Assembly (NCBI RefSeq): GCF_017896165.1
Contig: NZ_JAFCNB010000007.1
Coordinates: forward strand, 265,457 to 329,456
Length of the DNA: 64,000 nucleotides
Reading direction: 5' to 3'
DNA from: Microbispora oryzae
GTDB taxonomy: Bacteria > Actinomycetota > Actinomycetes > Streptosporangiales > Streptosporangiaceae
Positions 33,103 through 45,064 of the stretch are shown in pieces. Every line of letters starts with the position of its first letter. The stretch's first letter is position 1. The translations under genes and the position numbers were made by a program. The notes under the pieces were generated by a model. The model did no database searches. It had not been told where the DNA came from and saw only the letters and a list, made by a program, of their open reading frames with translations.

Positions 33103-34035
33103 ATGGCCCCTGTCGTCACCATGCGGCAGCTGCTCGAGAGCGGCGTTCACTTCGGCCACCAGACTCGCCGGTGGAACCCGAAGATGAAGCGCTTCATCTT
33201 CACCGAGCGCAACGGCATCTACATCATCGACCTGCAGAAGTCGCTGTCGTTCATCGACCGCGCCTACGACTTCGTGAAGGAGACCGTCGCGCACGGCGGC
33301 TCCATCATGTTCATCGGCACGAAGAAGCAGGCCCAGGAGTCGATCTCCGAGCAGGCGTCGCGGGTCGGCATGCCGTACGTGAACCAGCGCTGGCTGGGCG
33401 GCATGCTCACCAACTTCTCGACGGTCCACAAGAGGCTCCAGCGCCTGAAGGAGCTCGAGGAGCTCGACTTCGACAACGTGGCCGCGTCCGGGCTCACCAA
33501 GAAGGAGCTCCTGATGCGCCGCCGCGAGAAGGAGAAGCTGGAGCGCACCCTCGGCGGCATCCGGGACATGGCCCGCGTGCCGAGCGCCATCTGGGTGGTG
33601 GACACCAAGAAGGAGCACATCGCGATCAACGAGGCCAAGAAGCTTGGCATCCCCGTTGTCGCGATCCTCGACACCAACTGCGACCCGGACGAGGTCGACT
33701 ACCCGATCCCGGGTAACGACGACGCGATCCGCGCCGTCAGCCTCCTCACCCGTGTGATCGCCGACGCGGTGGCCGACGGCCTCATGGCCCGTTCCGGCGC
33801 CGGCCGCGGCGACGAGAAGCCCGCGGGCGTGGCCGCCGCCGAGCCGCTGGCGGAGTGGGAGCGCGAGCTGCTGCAGCGCGCGGACGGCGAGGAGACGGCG
33901 GAGCCGGCTGCTACGGCGGAGGCTACGGAGACCGCTGAGGCCGGCGAGGCCGCGGTGGAGAGCGCCGCTCCGGCCGCCGAGAGCGTTGAGTCCACCCCGG
34001 CCGAGTCTCCCGCCGCCGAGTCTCCCGCCGAGTAA
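33103..34035 (+). CDS. rpsB: 30S ribosomal protein S2
   Basis: A 310-residue S2: [107 protein letters not shown]. About 70 extra Ala/Glu-rich residues form the C-tail. The ATG is behind GGAGG; an opening at 32953 only extends into the leader. The 280 bp upstream (32821-33102) hold no gene and should contain the promoter of the rpsB-tsf unit. Confidence 0.97.
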   Translation: MAPVVTMRQLLESGVHFGHQTRRWNPKMKRFIFTERNGIYIIDLQKSLSFIDRAYDFVKETVAHGGSIMFIGTKKQAQESISEQASRVGMPYVNQRWLGGMLTNFSTVHKRLQRLKELEELDFDNVAASGLTKKELLMRRREKEKLERTLGGIRDMARVPSAIWVVDTKKEHIAINEAKKLGIPVVAILDTNCDPDEVDYPIPGNDDAIRAVSLLTRVIADAVADGLMARSGAGRGDEKPAGVAAAEPLAEWERELLQRADGEETAEPAATAEATETAEAGEAAVESAAPAAESVESTPAESPAAESPAE

Positions 34036-34103
34036 GGGCGAGCAGGCCTGGTCTCCGCCGGCCCGGAAGGGCGGCGGCACCCAGGCGGCACCACGGCTTC
34101 ACC

Positions 34104-34132
34104 GGGCGGGCGCCGGCACTCGGCGCCCGCCC
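34104..34132 (+). promoter_or_regulatory. Perfect stem-loop between rpsB and tsf
   Basis: A 12-bp perfect GC stem (34104-34115 with 34121-34132) and five-base loop, not followed by T residues. It may attenuate read-through from rpsB to tsf or protect the rpsB mRNA end. Confidence 0.6.
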
Positions 34133-34146
34133 CCATGACGACCAGC

Positions 34147-34174
34147 ATTCGGGTCCAGAGAATTCGGGTCCAGA
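34147..34174 (+). repeat. 13-bp direct repeat upstream of tsf
   Basis: ATTCGGGTCCAGA occurs at 34147-34159 and 34162-34174. The second copy ends about 15 bp before the tsf start and runs into its purine-rich ribosome-binding region. Confidence 0.8.
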
Positions 34175-34189
34175 AGAGGAACTTGGACA

Positions 34190-35843
<1,654 letters not shown>

Positions 35844-35852
35844 GGAGCCGCA

Positions 35853-36410
35853 GTGATCGACGAAACCCTCTTCGAGGCCGAGGAGAAGATGGACAAGGCG
35901 GTGACGGTCGCCAAGGACGATTTCGCGGGCATCCGCACCGGCCGCATCACCCCCTCCGTGTTCAACAAGATCAGCGTGGACTACTACGGGTCGCCCACGC
36001 CGATCCAGCAGCTCGCGTCCTTCCACGTGCCCGAGGCGCGCATGGTCCTTGTCCAGCCGTACGACAAGAGCTCTCTGAACACGATCGAGAAGGCCATCCG
36101 CGACAGCGACCTCGGAGTCAACCCCGGCAACGACGGTTCCGTGATCCGGGTGGTGTTCCCCGAGCTGTCGGAGGAACGCCGCAAGGAGTACATCAAGGTC
36201 GTCCGGAACAAGGCCGAGAATGGCCGCGTCGCGGTGCGTAACATCCGTCGCCACGCGAAGGAGGTCCTCGACAAGCTCGTCAAGGAAGGCGAGGCGGGCG
36301 AGGACGAGGTGCACCGCGCGGTGAAGGAGCTCGACGACCTCACCCAGAAGCATGTCGCGAAGATCGACGAGCTGCTGAAGCACAAGGAAGCCGAGCTGCT
36401 GGAGGTCTGA
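35853..36410 (+). CDS. frr: Ribosome recycling factor
   Basis: A 185-residue RRF, the standard family length. With EF-G it splits post-termination ribosomes. It shows [65 protein letters not shown] and [18 protein letters not shown] start. Confidence 0.97.
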   Translation: MIDETLFEAEEKMDKAVTVAKDDFAGIRTGRITPSVFNKISVDYYGSPTPIQQLASFHVPEARMVLVQPYDKSSLNTIEKAIRDSDLGVNPGNDGSVIRVVFPELSEERRKEYIKVVRNKAENGRVAVRNIRRHAKEVLDKLVKEGEAGEDEVHRAVKELDDLTQKHVAKIDELLKHKEAELLEV

Positions 36411-36458
36411 GGACCCGGTCCGGCGGGGCGACGCTCCGGCCAGGCCGAACGGCACGAC

Positions 36459-36506
36459 CGTGATCCTTGTGCCGCACTGCGTGGAGCATGCGGCACAAGG
36501 ATCACG
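36459..36506 (+). promoter_or_regulatory. Perfect 18-bp inverted repeat between frr and cdsA
   Basis: 18 bp at 36459-36476 pair perfectly with 36489-36506 around a 12-base loop. No T-run follows. It starts 49 bp after the frr stop and ends about 22 bp before the likely cdsA start. It could act as a T-less terminator, a processing site or a protein-binding site. Confidence 0.8.
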
Positions 36507-36528
36507 CGTATACAGAGAGTGGGACGCT

Positions 36529-37464
36529 GTGGACGGAACGGCTGCCGCGGACGATCGAGACTCGTCCGAGGGCACGGCACACCCGTCGAGCAACGGGCGC
36601 GGACCGGCAGACCTGCCGGGCAAGGGCGACCCGCCGGGCAAGGGCGACGGGGGCCGGATCCGGACCGGGCGGAACCTGCCGGCCGCGGTCGCCGTCGGCG
36701 TCGCGCTCGGGGTGGTGGTCATCGGCTCCCTCTACGTCGTCAAGGTCGCCTTCCTCATCGTGGTCCTGGCGGCGGTCGGGCTTGGCGTGCACGAGCTGAG
36801 CAAGGCCCTGGGCAGCCGAGGGATCCGGGTGCCGCTGGTCCCGCTGCTCGCCGGCACGGCCTGCATGATCGTCGGACCGTACTGGGCGGGGACCACCTTC
36901 CTCGTCGGCGCGTTCGCCGTGACGGTGATGGTGCTGCTGGCCTGGCGCATGTTCCAAGGCGTCGAGGGTTACGTCAGAGACGCGACCGCCAGTCTGTTCA
37001 TCGCGGTCTACCCGTCGCTGGTCGCCGGATTCGTACCGTTGCTCCTCGCCTCGGACGACGGCGCCGACCGGGTGATCATCTTCATCGCGGTTACGGTCTG
37101 CAGCGACATCGGGGGATACTTCGCCGGCATCCTGTTCGGCCGGAACCCGATGTCGCCCGTCATCAGCCCGAAGAAGACCTGGGAGGGCTTCGCCGGATCG
37201 GCACTCGCCTGCGTCGTGGGAGGGGCGTTACTTGTCCGGTTCCTGCTCGACGGCGAGCTCTGGCAGGGGGCGATCGTCGGCGCGGTCGCCGTCGTCTGCG
37301 CCACCCTGGGCGACCTGATCGAGTCGGTCATCAAGCGTGACCTCGGCATCAAGGACATGGGCACCCTGCTGCCCGGCCACGGCGGCGTGATGGACCGCCT
37401 GGACTCGCTGCTCTTCACGCTGGTCCCGGTCTGGCTGCTGCTGACGCTCCTGGTGCCCGCCTGA
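36529..37464 (+). CDS. cdsA: Phosphatidate cytidylyltransferase
   Basis: A membrane enzyme of ~311 residues making CDP-diacylglycerol for phospholipid synthesis. It has a hydrophilic N-terminus (~45 residues), about eight hydrophobic segments and the family signature near the C-terminus: LGDLIESVIKRDLGIKDMGTLLPGHGGVMDRLDS. The GTG at 36529 lies just after the 18-bp inverted repeat, behind AGAGAGTGGGA. A start at 36460 would put the inverted repeat inside the coding region and is less likely. Confidence 0.93.
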   Translation: MDGTAAADDRDSSEGTAHPSSNGRGPADLPGKGDPPGKGDGGRIRTGRNLPAAVAVGVALGVVVIGSLYVVKVAFLIVVLAAVGLGVHELSKALGSRGIRVPLVPLLAGTACMIVGPYWAGTTFLVGAFAVTVMVLLAWRMFQGVEGYVRDATASLFIAVYPSLVAGFVPLLLASDDGADRVIIFIAVTVCSDIGGYFAGILFGRNPMSPVISPKKTWEGFAGSALACVVGGALLVRFLLDGELWQGAIVGAVAVVCATLGDLIESVIKRDLGIKDMGTLLPGHGGVMDRLDSLLFTLVPVWLLLTLLVPA

Positions 37465-37488
37465 CTCCGTCGCCCGCCGGTCTACGGG

Positions 37489-38538
37489 TCAGATCCTGGT
37501 GTGCACGGCGAGGCGTTCGCTGATCACCTCATGGCCTCTGTCCGCGACGAGGCGCAGCTCCACGTCGGTCAACGGGATCAGCCAGAGCCACCGCACGGCG
37601 TCACCCCCGAACATGAAGCCGTTCGTCTCCGGGACTCCGGGAGGGTCGGCCAGCATGATCACACCTTGTAGCTCCTGTTCGCCCTGCCCGAGGCTCAGGG
37701 GGAACGTTCCCGGCCGCTGGAACCAGCGGGCCGTATGGCCGTGCCCGAGCCAGGTGACCGACCGCCACGGGTACTGGCCCAGCCACGCGAACACCCGGGC
37801 GGCGACCCGAGGATCCTGCCGGGTGGCCAGCGCGAGCTCGACGCGGCTCGACGTGTCGTAGCGCTCGGCGGTCGGCATCCGCTGGCAGCTCATCCCCACC
37901 GTTGAGAGCACGGTGAATCCCCGGCCGTCCCGCGGAGGGCGTTCACTCACCCCCACCAAGGGCAGCCGGTCTCCGCTCACGTCCCAGTAACGCCCGGCCG
38001 GGCCCATCCTGCTGTCGAGATGGCCCATAACGAACTGCTGGAAGGATTCCCAGCTGCCCTCCGCGCGGCGCCAGTGCCAGTACGCCCGGGCCTTGGCCAC
38101 CCTCGGCGACAGGCCCTCGAGCGCTTCGCTCAGGGACCAGGCGAACGGCGACTCCCCGGCGGCGTCCCGCGCGTACCCCGGCATCCCACGGGCCATGTCC
38201 GCCCAGCCGGGGATGATCGCGAGCAACTCCTGGCGCTCGTACAGGGCGACGCCGTCACCCTCCTCGAACCACAGCACCGAGATTGCGGCCGGATCCAGGA
38301 GCGGAGTCCCCTCGGGACGTTTCGTACCGCCCACGGGCATCAGAGGCGGGAGCCCGGTGTTGGCTCTCACCAGATCGATGGTCGCCGGCGCGGGCACGTG
38401 GTTGGCCAGCCAGACCGCTCCGTGGACCGTGCCTCGGGCGTCGCGAAGGTAAGCTACCGAAGACGCCCGGTCCGTTTCGACCGTCAGAGTGCGGCTCCCG
38501 TAAGGGTTGGGGCTGGTGAGCACCGCTTCGATGGTCAC
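37489..38538 (-). CDS. Suppressor-of-fused (SUFU) domain protein
   Basis: A 349-residue cytoplasmic protein. The C-terminal ~170 residues resemble the SUFU domain: FTVLSTVGMSCQRMP, VELALATR, WLGQYPWRSVTWLGHGHTARWF, GVIMLADPPGVPE and WLIPLTDVELRLVADRGHEVISERLA. In animals the domain restrains Gli factors; in bacteria its role is unknown, though it is often seen with polymorphic-toxin immunity functions. The N-terminal half is of unknown type. The GTG at 38538 follows GGAGG by six bases and is preferred over the longer frame from 38598. Confidence 0.82.
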   Translation of the reverse strand: MTIEAVLTSPNPYGSRTLTVETDRASSVAYLRDARGTVHGAVWLANHVPAPATIDLVRANTGLPPLMPVGGTKRPEGTPLLDPAAISVLWFEEGDGVALYERQELLAIIPGWADMARGMPGYARDAAGESPFAWSLSEALEGLSPRVAKARAYWHWRRAEGSWESFQQFVMGHLDSRMGPAGRYWDVSGDRLPLVGVSERPPRDGRGFTVLSTVGMSCQRMPTAERYDTSSRVELALATRQDPRVAARVFAWLGQYPWRSVTWLGHGHTARWFQRPGTFPLSLGQGEQELQGVIMLADPPGVPETNGFMFGGDAVRWLWLIPLTDVELRLVADRGHEVISERLAVHTRI

Positions 38539-38635
38539 ACCTGACCTCCGGGGTTCGCCGCCGGGATTTGACCGCCAGACCAGAATGTAGAGCCGCATCG
38601 GGCAGCCGTTAAGACCTCATCATCAGGAGTTTCGC

Positions 38636-39751
38636 GTGAGCGAGCAGCCGAAGGCCGGGCAGCTGACGTTGGTGGCGCCCCGCCGGGCCAAGCCCCAGCG
38701 CCATCTGGCCGACCTCACCATGGCCGAGCGCAGGGCAGCGGTGGTCGAACTGGGGGAGAAGCCCTTCCGAGCCGACCAGCTGTCGCGCCACTACTTCGCC
38801 AGGCTCACCGGCTCGCCCGAACAGATGACCGACCTGCCGGGTGACAGCCGCGACCGGCTGGTCGAGCAGCTCATGCCGTCTCTGCTCACCTCCGTACGCG
38901 AGATCACCTGTGACGACGGGATGACCCGCAAGACGTTGTGGAAGCTGTTCGACGGGTCTCTCGTCGAGTCGGTGCTGATGCGTTATCCCGACCGGGTCAC
39001 CATGTGCGTCTCCTCCCAAGCCGGTTGTGGCATGAACTGCCCGTTCTGCGCGACGGGTCAGGCGGGGCTCACCAGGAACATGTCCACGGCCGAGATCGTC
39101 GAGCAGGTCGTGGCCGGCGCCCGCGCCCTCGCCCGAGGCGACGTCCCCGGCGGGCCCGGAAGGATCTCCAACATCGTCTTCATGGGGATGGGAGAACCGA
39201 TGGCCAACTACAAGGCCGTCGTCGGCGCCGTCCACCGGCTCGTCGACCCGGCGCCCGAAGGCCTCGGCATCTCCGCCCGTGGCGTGACCGTCTCCACGGT
39301 CGGTCTGGTGCCCGCGATCGAGAAGCTGTCCCGTGAAGGTCTCCCCGTCACCCTGGCCGTCTCGCTGCACGCGCCCGACGACGAACTGCGGGACACCCTG
39401 GTGCCGATCAACACCAGGTGGAAGGTCGCCGAGGTGCTCGACGCGGCATGGAACTACGCGGCCATCACCAAGCGCCGCATCTCCATCGAGTACGCCCTGA
39501 TCAAGGACATCAACGACCAGGAGTGGCGGGCCGACCTGCTGGGCCGCCTCCTCAAGGGCAAGCTCGTCCACGTGAACCTGATCCCGCTCAACCCCACGCC
39601 CGGCTCCAAGTGGACCGCCTCTCGCCCGGAGGACGAGCGGGCGTTCGTCCGGAGGCTGGAGTTCCATGGCGTCCCCGTCACCGTTCGGGACACCCGTGGC
39701 CGGGAGATCGACGGCGCCTGCGGCCAGCTCGCCGCCGCCACGCCTGTCTGA
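38636..39751 (+). CDS. rlmN: 23S rRNA/tRNA adenine-C2 methyltransferase RlmN
   Basis: A 371-residue radical-SAM methyltransferase making m2A2503 in 23S rRNA and m2A37 in some tRNAs. The Fe-S cysteines are Cys131, Cys135 and Cys138 in [11 protein letters not shown]. Further motifs: [46 protein letters not shown] and [16 protein letters not shown] start behind CAGGAG. Confidence 0.97.
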   Translation: MSEQPKAGQLTLVAPRRAKPQRHLADLTMAERRAAVVELGEKPFRADQLSRHYFARLTGSPEQMTDLPGDSRDRLVEQLMPSLLTSVREITCDDGMTRKTLWKLFDGSLVESVLMRYPDRVTMCVSSQAGCGMNCPFCATGQAGLTRNMSTAEIVEQVVAGARALARGDVPGGPGRISNIVFMGMGEPMANYKAVVGAVHRLVDPAPEGLGISARGVTVSTVGLVPAIEKLSREGLPVTLAVSLHAPDDELRDTLVPINTRWKVAEVLDAAWNYAAITKRRISIEYALIKDINDQEWRADLLGRLLKGKLVHVNLIPLNPTPGSKWTASRPEDERAFVRRLEFHGVPVTVRDTRGREIDGACGQLAAATPV

Positions 39752-39758
39752 GGGGCCT

Positions 39759-40427
39759 TCAGGGGCGAGTGCGACGGAGCCACGCGTAGGCGGCGATTCC
39801 GACGACGGGCCAGAGCAGTGACTGAACGGAGAGCAACGGGAGCCGGTCGGTCAGCAGGCCATGATGGGCGTCCCGCATCCAGGCCATCACGGGGACGGCG
39901 AGCCACTGCCCGACTGAGGTGGAGGTGCTGACCATCAACGTCACCAGGTATCCGACGATCAAGGCGATGGTCGAGACGGCCGGTGACGGGAGGATCGGCC
40001 GGCTCGTCAGCGCTCCGAGCGCCACACCCGCCGTGATCGAAAACACGTGCAGGAGCACGCCGATCGCCAGCATGCCCGCGGTCGGATCCGCTGAGAGACG
40101 CGTCACCAGAGCGATCAGGGAGATCGACGCGAGCACGCCGGCGTACGCGTAAGCGGCGAGCAGGCCGCTGAAGAGCTCGCCGCGACCGGTGGCGACCAGG
40201 GAGATCATCCGCTGTTCGTCCGGTTCCCGGTCCAGGAGCCCGCGTGCGCCCCAGGCGAACACGGGGATCAGCATCCCGGCCGAGTCGGCCATCGCGCCCA
40301 GCTCCTGACCCGCCGGGACGGGCGTCGCGTACATGATCGCGAGTAGTGGCAGGAGCCCGATGAAGGGCTGGAGCGCCCGATGCGAGGCGATGTACCCCAC
40401 AAGACGGAACCTGGCCAGTGCGATCAT
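39759..40427 (-). CDS. ABC transporter permease-like membrane protein
   Basis: A 222-residue membrane protein with about six hydrophobic helices and few conserved polar residues. It is the partner of the ABC ATPase gene upstream (ATGA overlap), which identifies it as an export-type permease (ABC-2-like). Substrate unknown. Convergent with rlmN, 7 bp between stops. Confidence 0.75.
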   Translation of the reverse strand: MIALARFRLVGYIASHRALQPFIGLLPLLAIMYATPVPAGQELGAMADSAGMLIPVFAWGARGLLDREPDEQRMISLVATGRGELFSGLLAAYAYAGVLASISLIALVTRLSADPTAGMLAIGVLLHVFSITAGVALGALTSRPILPSPAVSTIALIVGYLVTLMVSTSTSVGQWLAVPVMAWMRDAHHGLLTDRLPLLSVQSLLWPVVGIAAYAWLRRTRP

Positions 40428-41269
40428 TCCGCCGCCTCGGGTAGGGGAGTGTCCTGGTTCGCCGGTCCGCCGGAGTCCATGTCGACCCGATATCCCTCCG
40501 CCCGGAGGCGGTCGGCCAGCCCCGTCGCTTCGGCCGCGGGCACCTCGACCCGCAGCACGGCCGCCCGCACCGTCGACGAGACCGCACGCCCGGCACCTGC
40601 GGGAGAGGCGCCCCCGGAGGAGGCGCCCGGGGACCCTACGAGGGTCTCCACACGCGTGGAATCCGTGGAATCCAAGGCGCGCACCGCCCCGTCGCGGACC
40701 TCGCAGCGGCGCAGGCCGGGGAAGGCGCGCAGATCTCCCTGGTGGTCGCTCACCACGACGATCCCGCCGCGGGCGGAGACCTCGCCGACGACGCGCGGCA
40801 ATTCGGCGCGTGTGGCGGTGTCGAGACCGGCGAACGGCTCGTCGAGGATCAGCAGCCCCGGACGACACAGAAGCGCCTGGGCGAGGCCGACCTTGTGCGC
40901 GCTCCCCTTGGACAGATCGGGCAGCCGCTGGTCCAGCAGGTGGGCCATCCCGAGCCGCTCCGACCACTCGCCGACGACAGCCGGGTCCGCACGCCGGACG
41001 GCGGCCATGTGGCGCAGATAGGAGCTCACGGTGAACGGCTGGTCGGCGGGGAAGCGCTCGGGGGCGTAGCCCACGACGGGCGGCCGGTCCTCGATCGCGC
41101 CCCGCACCGGTCTGAGCAGCCCGGCCAGCAGGCGGAGCAGCGTCGACTTGCCCGTGCCGTTGGGCCCGACCACCTCGACGACGTCGCCCTCGGCGAGGGA
41201 GAGTTCCGCCCCGGACAACACCCACGGAGCCCGCCGCCCATAGCGGAAGGAGAGATTCGCGACCCGCAT
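40424..41269 (-). CDS. ABC transporter ATP-binding protein
   Basis: A 281-residue ABC ATPase: Walker A GPNGTGKST (about residues 36-44), signature-like LSKGSAHKVGLA (SKGS in place of the usual SGGQ), Walker B LLILDEPFAGLD, and VVVSDHQGD in the H-loop position. A C-terminal extension of ~80 residues follows the core. It pairs with the membrane protein at 39759-40427. The altered signature is typical of some export ATPases. Substrate unknown. Confidence 0.88.
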   Translation of the reverse strand: MRVANLSFRYGRRAPWVLSGAELSLAEGDVVEVVGPNGTGKSTLLRLLAGLLRPVRGAIEDRPPVVGYAPERFPADQPFTVSSYLRHMAAVRRADPAVVGEWSERLGMAHLLDQRLPDLSKGSAHKVGLAQALLCRPGLLILDEPFAGLDTATRAELPRVVGEVSARGGIVVVSDHQGDLRAFPGLRRCEVRDGAVRALDSTDSTRVETLVGSPGASSGGASPAGAGRAVSSTVRAAVLRVEVPAAEATGLADRLRAEGYRVDMDSGGPANQDTPLPEAAE

Positions 41270-41402
41270 AGGTTTGTGAGCCTAGCCGCCGCACGCGTCG
41301 CCCGCGATCACGAGTTTCCCTGAGGCGGCACATCCCGAGACGGCCCTGAGCCGCAAACCGGAAAATCCCCAAATTACCCCCGCAATGCACCACGATAGGG
41401 GC

Positions 41403-42803
41403 ATGTTTCCCCGATTGATCTCCCTCGCGGCGCTCGCCGCGGTCTCCCTTCCCCTGATCGCCCCGGCCGGCGCGTCCGCGGCCACCGCCCGGACCGAGAC
41501 GTTCAAGCCGGGCTCGGCGGGCCTCGGCGACCCGTACTTCCCCCACGCCGGGAACGGCGGTTACGACGTCGGCCATTACGACATCAAGCTGCGCTTCACC
41601 CCGAAGTCGCACCACTTGACGGCCACCACCACGATCACGGCCACGGCGACCGCCGATCTCTCCCGGTTCAACCTCGACTACTCGGGCCCGAAGATCACCA
41701 AGGTCGAGGTGAACGGCACGCGGGCCTCCTACAGGCGCACGGGTCAGGAACTCGTCGTCACCCCGCGCCACGGTCTCGCCTCCGGCAGCCAATTCACCGT
41801 GGAGGTCTCCTACGCCGGGACGCCCAAGCCCATCAAGGACAAGGCGCTCGGCCTGGAGGGCTGGATCAACACCAAGGACGGCGCCACGGTCGTGTCCGAG
41901 CCGGACGGTGCCCGCAGCTGGTTCCCCGCGAACGACAACCCCCAGGACAAGGCGACCTTCACCTTCCACGTCTCGGTGCCCGTCGGCGTCACCGTCCTGG
42001 CGAACGGCGAGCCGAAGAACGCCGGCATCGTCGGCGTCCGCCATGGCTACACGACGTCGAAGTGGGAGATGAGTCACCCCATGGCGACCTACCTCGCCAT
42101 GGTCGCCATCGGGAAGTTCAAGGTCACCGAGGGCATGGTCGCCGGAGTGCCCAGCATCACGGCCTACGACCCGGCCGTCGCCAAGAAGTCGAAGTACCTC
42201 CACCGGACGACGGAGAAGGCCGTCCAGTGGGAGTCCAAGGTGTTCGGCCCGTACCCGTTCTCCTCCACCGGCGGCATCGGCGACAAGCTCGGCGTGGGGT
42301 ACGCGCTGGAGACCCAGGGCAGGCCGGTGTACGACGGCGGCCCCGGCGAGGATCTGGAGATCGTCCACGAGCTGGCCCACCAGTGGTTCGGCGACAGCGT
42401 GGGCCTGCGGAGCTGGAAGGACATCTGGCTCAACGAGGGCTTCGCGTCGTACGCCGAATGGCTCTACGAGGAGCAGCACGGCGGCCCGTCCGCCCAGAAG
42501 ACCTTCGACAAGTACTACAAGCAGAAGGCCCACTTCTGGGACCTCAAGACGGGCAACCCGGGCCGGAAGGACATGTTCGACTGGAACGCCGTCTACCTGC
42601 GCGGCGCCATGACGCTGCACGCCCTGCGCGTGAAGATCGGTGACGACGTGTTCTTCCCGATGCTGAAGACGTGGACCGAGGAGCACAGGCACGGCACGGT
42701 GACCACGCGCGACTTCGTGGAGCTCGCGGAGCGGTCGTCGGGGCAGGACCTCGACCCGTTCTTCGACGCCTGGCTCTACACAGCGGCCAAGCCGAAGCTC
42801 TAG
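41403..42803 (+). CDS. Secreted M1-family zinc metallopeptidase
   Basis: A 466-residue secreted gluzincin. The Sec signal is [26 protein letters not shown], followed by a beta-rich N-domain ([22 protein letters not shown]) and a catalytic domain with HELAHQW (zinc ligands His322, His326) and Glu345 in WLNEGF. It lacks the long C-terminal domain of classic aminopeptidase N (~850 residues), as in the short secreted actinobacterial members. The ATG at 41403 is preferred over 41385, as it begins the signal peptide directly. Confidence 0.92.
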   Translation: MFPRLISLAALAAVSLPLIAPAGASAATARTETFKPGSAGLGDPYFPHAGNGGYDVGHYDIKLRFTPKSHHLTATTTITATATADLSRFNLDYSGPKITKVEVNGTRASYRRTGQELVVTPRHGLASGSQFTVEVSYAGTPKPIKDKALGLEGWINTKDGATVVSEPDGARSWFPANDNPQDKATFTFHVSVPVGVTVLANGEPKNAGIVGVRHGYTTSKWEMSHPMATYLAMVAIGKFKVTEGMVAGVPSITAYDPAVAKKSKYLHRTTEKAVQWESKVFGPYPFSSTGGIGDKLGVGYALETQGRPVYDGGPGEDLEIVHELAHQWFGDSVGLRSWKDIWLNEGFASYAEWLYEEQHGGPSAQKTFDKYYKQKAHFWDLKTGNPGRKDMFDWNAVYLRGAMTLHALRVKIGDDVFFPMLKTWTEEHRHGTVTTRDFVELAERSSGQDLDPFFDAWLYTAAKPKL

Positions 42804-42862
42804 GCGCGCCGCCCGGTCCCGCTGAGAAGGTAGACAGGACGTCGAGAAGGGAGGCGCCGAAC

Positions 42863-43831
42863 ATGACGGAGCCCCGGGGGCCGGTGGACTCCTCGCGCGT
42901 TCCGCGCTTCGCCGGTCCGGCGACCTTCGCCCGGCTGCCGCGCCTCGACGAGGTGGGCCGCGCCGACGTCGCGGTGCTGGGCGTGCCGTTCGACAGCGGG
43001 GTGTCCTACCGGCCGGGCGCGCGCTTCGGCCCGGCCGCCGTGCGCGAGGCCAGCCGCCTGCTGCGGCCGTACAACCCGGGGCTGGACGTCTCGCCGTTCG
43101 CGGTCGCGCAGGTCGCCGACGCGGGGGACGTCGCGTGCAACCCCTTCGACATCGGGGAGGCCGTGGAGACCGTCGAGCGGGCGGCGGCGGATCTGATGGC
43201 GCCGGGCACCCGCCTGGTCGTCGTCGGTGGTGACCACACCATCGCGCTGCCGCTGCTGCGCGCCGCCGCCCGGCTCCACGGCCCTGTCGCGCTGCTCCAC
43301 TTCGACGCCCACCTCGACACGTGGGACACCTACTTCGGCGCGGAGTACACCCACGGAACGCCGTTCCGGCGGGCCGTCGAGGAGGGCCTCCTCGACACCG
43401 AGGCGCTCAGCCACGTGGGCACCCGCGGCCCGCTCTACGGCAAGCAGGACCTCGACGACGACCGGCGCATGGGATTCGGCGTCGTGACCAGCGCCGACGT
43501 GATGCGCCGGGGGGTCGACGAGGTGACCGCCGCGCTGCGGGACCGGATCGGCGACCGGCCGCTCTACGTCTCGGTCGACATCGACGTGCTCGACCCGGCG
43601 CACGCGCCGGGCACCGGCACACCGGAGGCGGGCGGCCTGACGAGCCGCGAACTGCTGGAGATCCTGCGCGGGCTCGCCGGGTGCCGGCTCGTCGGCGGCG
43701 ACGTCGTCGAGGTGGCCCCGGCGTACGACCACGCCGAGATCACCTCGGTGGCCGCCTCGCACGTGGCCTACGATCTGGTGAGCCTGCTCGCGCTCGGAGC
43801 GGCCGGTGATCCACCGCGGGAGAGAACGTGA
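42863..43831 (+). CDS. speB: Agmatinase-type ureohydrolase
   Basis: A 322-residue ureohydrolase (arginase/agmatinase family) with both Mn-binding motifs: [10 protein letters not shown] (Asp124, His125), HFDAHLDTW and [22 protein letters not shown]. Hydrolysis of agmatine to putrescine and urea fits the polyamine genes downstream; guanidinobutyrase or another guanidino substrate is possible. The ATG follows AAGGGAGG. The open frame back to 42671 overlaps the peptidase gene. The stop overlaps the next gene (GTGA). Confidence 0.88.
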   Translation: MTEPRGPVDSSRVPRFAGPATFARLPRLDEVGRADVAVLGVPFDSGVSYRPGARFGPAAVREASRLLRPYNPGLDVSPFAVAQVADAGDVACNPFDIGEAVETVERAAADLMAPGTRLVVVGGDHTIALPLLRAAARLHGPVALLHFDAHLDTWDTYFGAEYTHGTPFRRAVEEGLLDTEALSHVGTRGPLYGKQDLDDDRRMGFGVVTSADVMRRGVDEVTAALRDRIGDRPLYVSVDIDVLDPAHAPGTGTPEAGGLTSRELLEILRGLAGCRLVGGDVVEVAPAYDHAEITSVAASHVAYDLVSLLALGAAGDPPRERT

Positions 43832-44487
43832 TCGTCGACCTGTCGGCGCCCGTCGAGACCGGGATGCCCGTCTACCCGGGGGACCCCGAGGTGGTCCTCA
43901 CCCCGGCGCTGACGGCCGCGGCCGACGGCGTGAACGTCCTCGCCCTGCATCTCGGGTCGCAGTCGGGCACGCACGTGGACGCGCCGTACCACCTGGACGA
44001 CGCGCTTCCCACGCTCGACGATCTCCCGCTCGAGCGCTTCGTCGGCCCGGCGGCGGTGGCCGACGCGCGGGGCCTGGCACCCCGCTCGCCCGTCCCGCCG
44101 GAGGCGGTCGCCCCGCATCTCGCCCCCGGCGTGATTTTGCTGATCGCCACGGGCTGGTCGGCGCACTGGGGAACCGATCACTACCTCGCGCACCCGTGGC
44201 TGGCGCCGGAGACGGCCGAGCTCATCGTCGCGGCCGGGGTGCGGACCGTCGGCGTCGACGCGCTCAGCGTGGACCCGACCCCGGCCGCGGACCTGCCTGC
44301 CCACCGGACGCTGTGCGGCGCGCACGCCGTCATCGCGGAGAACCTGCGCGACCTGGAGACGCTGCTCGACGCCCAGGCGGCCGGCCGGGCCATCGAGGCG
44401 TCGCTGCTGCCGATCCGGCTGCGCGGCGCCGACGGCGCCCCGGTGCGGGCGGTGGCCAGGATCGGCCCGCGCCAGTGCTCGCGTTAG
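43828..44487 (+). CDS. Cyclase-family (kynurenine-formamidase-like) hydrolase
   Basis: A 219-residue metal-dependent hydrolase of the cyclase/KynB family. It shows the metal-binding [10 protein letters not shown] motif, PGDPEV near the N-terminus, [14 protein letters not shown] and GVDALSVDP. Known members hydrolyse formylkynurenine or related amides and lactones; no kynurenine genes are present here. Translationally coupled to the ureohydrolase, so a role on a guanidino- or amide-type intermediate is likely but unproven. Its last 4 bp overlap the convergent regulator gene. Confidence 0.83.
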   Translation: MIVDLSAPVETGMPVYPGDPEVVLTPALTAAADGVNVLALHLGSQSGTHVDAPYHLDDALPTLDDLPLERFVGPAAVADARGLAPRSPVPPEAVAPHLAPGVILLIATGWSAHWGTDHYLAHPWLAPETAELIVAAGVRTVGVDALSVDPTPAADLPAHRTLCGAHAVIAENLRDLETLLDAQAAGRAIEASLLPIRLRGADGAPVRAVARIGPRQCSR

Positions 44488-44972
44488 TGGGTGCCCCAGG
44501 AGTACGTCTGCTTGTGGAGCTTGAGATAGACGAACGTCTCCGTCGCGCGGACGCTCGGGATGGCTCTGATCTTGCCGAGGATCTCCAGCAGGTGGCTGTC
44601 GCCCTCGCAGACGACCTCGACCATGATGTCGACCGAGCCCGCGGTCAGCACGACGTAGTCGATCTCCTCGATCGAGGCCAGCTCGTCGGCGACCGACTCC
44701 AGGTCGCCCTCGCACTTGATCGAGATCATCGCCTGCCGGGGGAAGCCGAGCGTCAGCGGGTCGGTCACCGCGACGATCTGCATCACGCCCGAGTCCAGCA
44801 GCCGCTGCACGCGCTGGCGGACCGCCGCCTCCGACAACCCCACCGCCTTGCCTATCGCGGCGTACGGCTTGCGGCCGTCGGTCTGGAGCTGCTCGATGAT
44901 CTGCTTGGAGATCTCGTCGAGAACGATGGGCCCACCCTTGGCGGCCGCGCGTACCTTCTGCGGAGTCGTCAT
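44484..44972 (-). CDS. Lrp/AsnC-family transcriptional regulator
   Basis: A 162-residue regulator: N-terminal winged HTH (LDEISKQIIEQLQTDGRKPYAAIGKAVGLSEAAVRQRVQRLLDSG) and C-terminal RAM effector domain (ISIKCEGDLESVADELASIEEIDYVVLTAGSVDIMVEVVC). It is transcribed away from the aldehyde dehydrogenase across a 229-bp region with two inverted repeats. It probably controls the polyamine genes in response to an amino acid or amine; the effector is unknown. Confidence 0.92.
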   Translation of the reverse strand: MTTPQKVRAAAKGGPIVLDEISKQIIEQLQTDGRKPYAAIGKAVGLSEAAVRQRVQRLLDSGVMQIVAVTDPLTLGFPRQAMISIKCEGDLESVADELASIEEIDYVVLTAGSVDIMVEVVCEGDSHLLEILGKIRAIPSVRATETFVYLKLHKQTYSWGTH

Positions 44973-45064
44973 TCTAGGGGGGTGTCCTCTCTGGGCAGGG
45001 CGTGCCGGGGGAGCCCTGCCGGCCTCGTGTTACGCGGCTGTTCCTGACATGTTGCGGTTCGAGT

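Noticed and set aside
39759..42692. Open frame of nearly 1000 codons on the minus strand
   Set aside because: It crosses the M1 peptidase gene antisense and shifts frame relative to the ABC genes; a product of high-GC third positions, with only the last 222 codons real.
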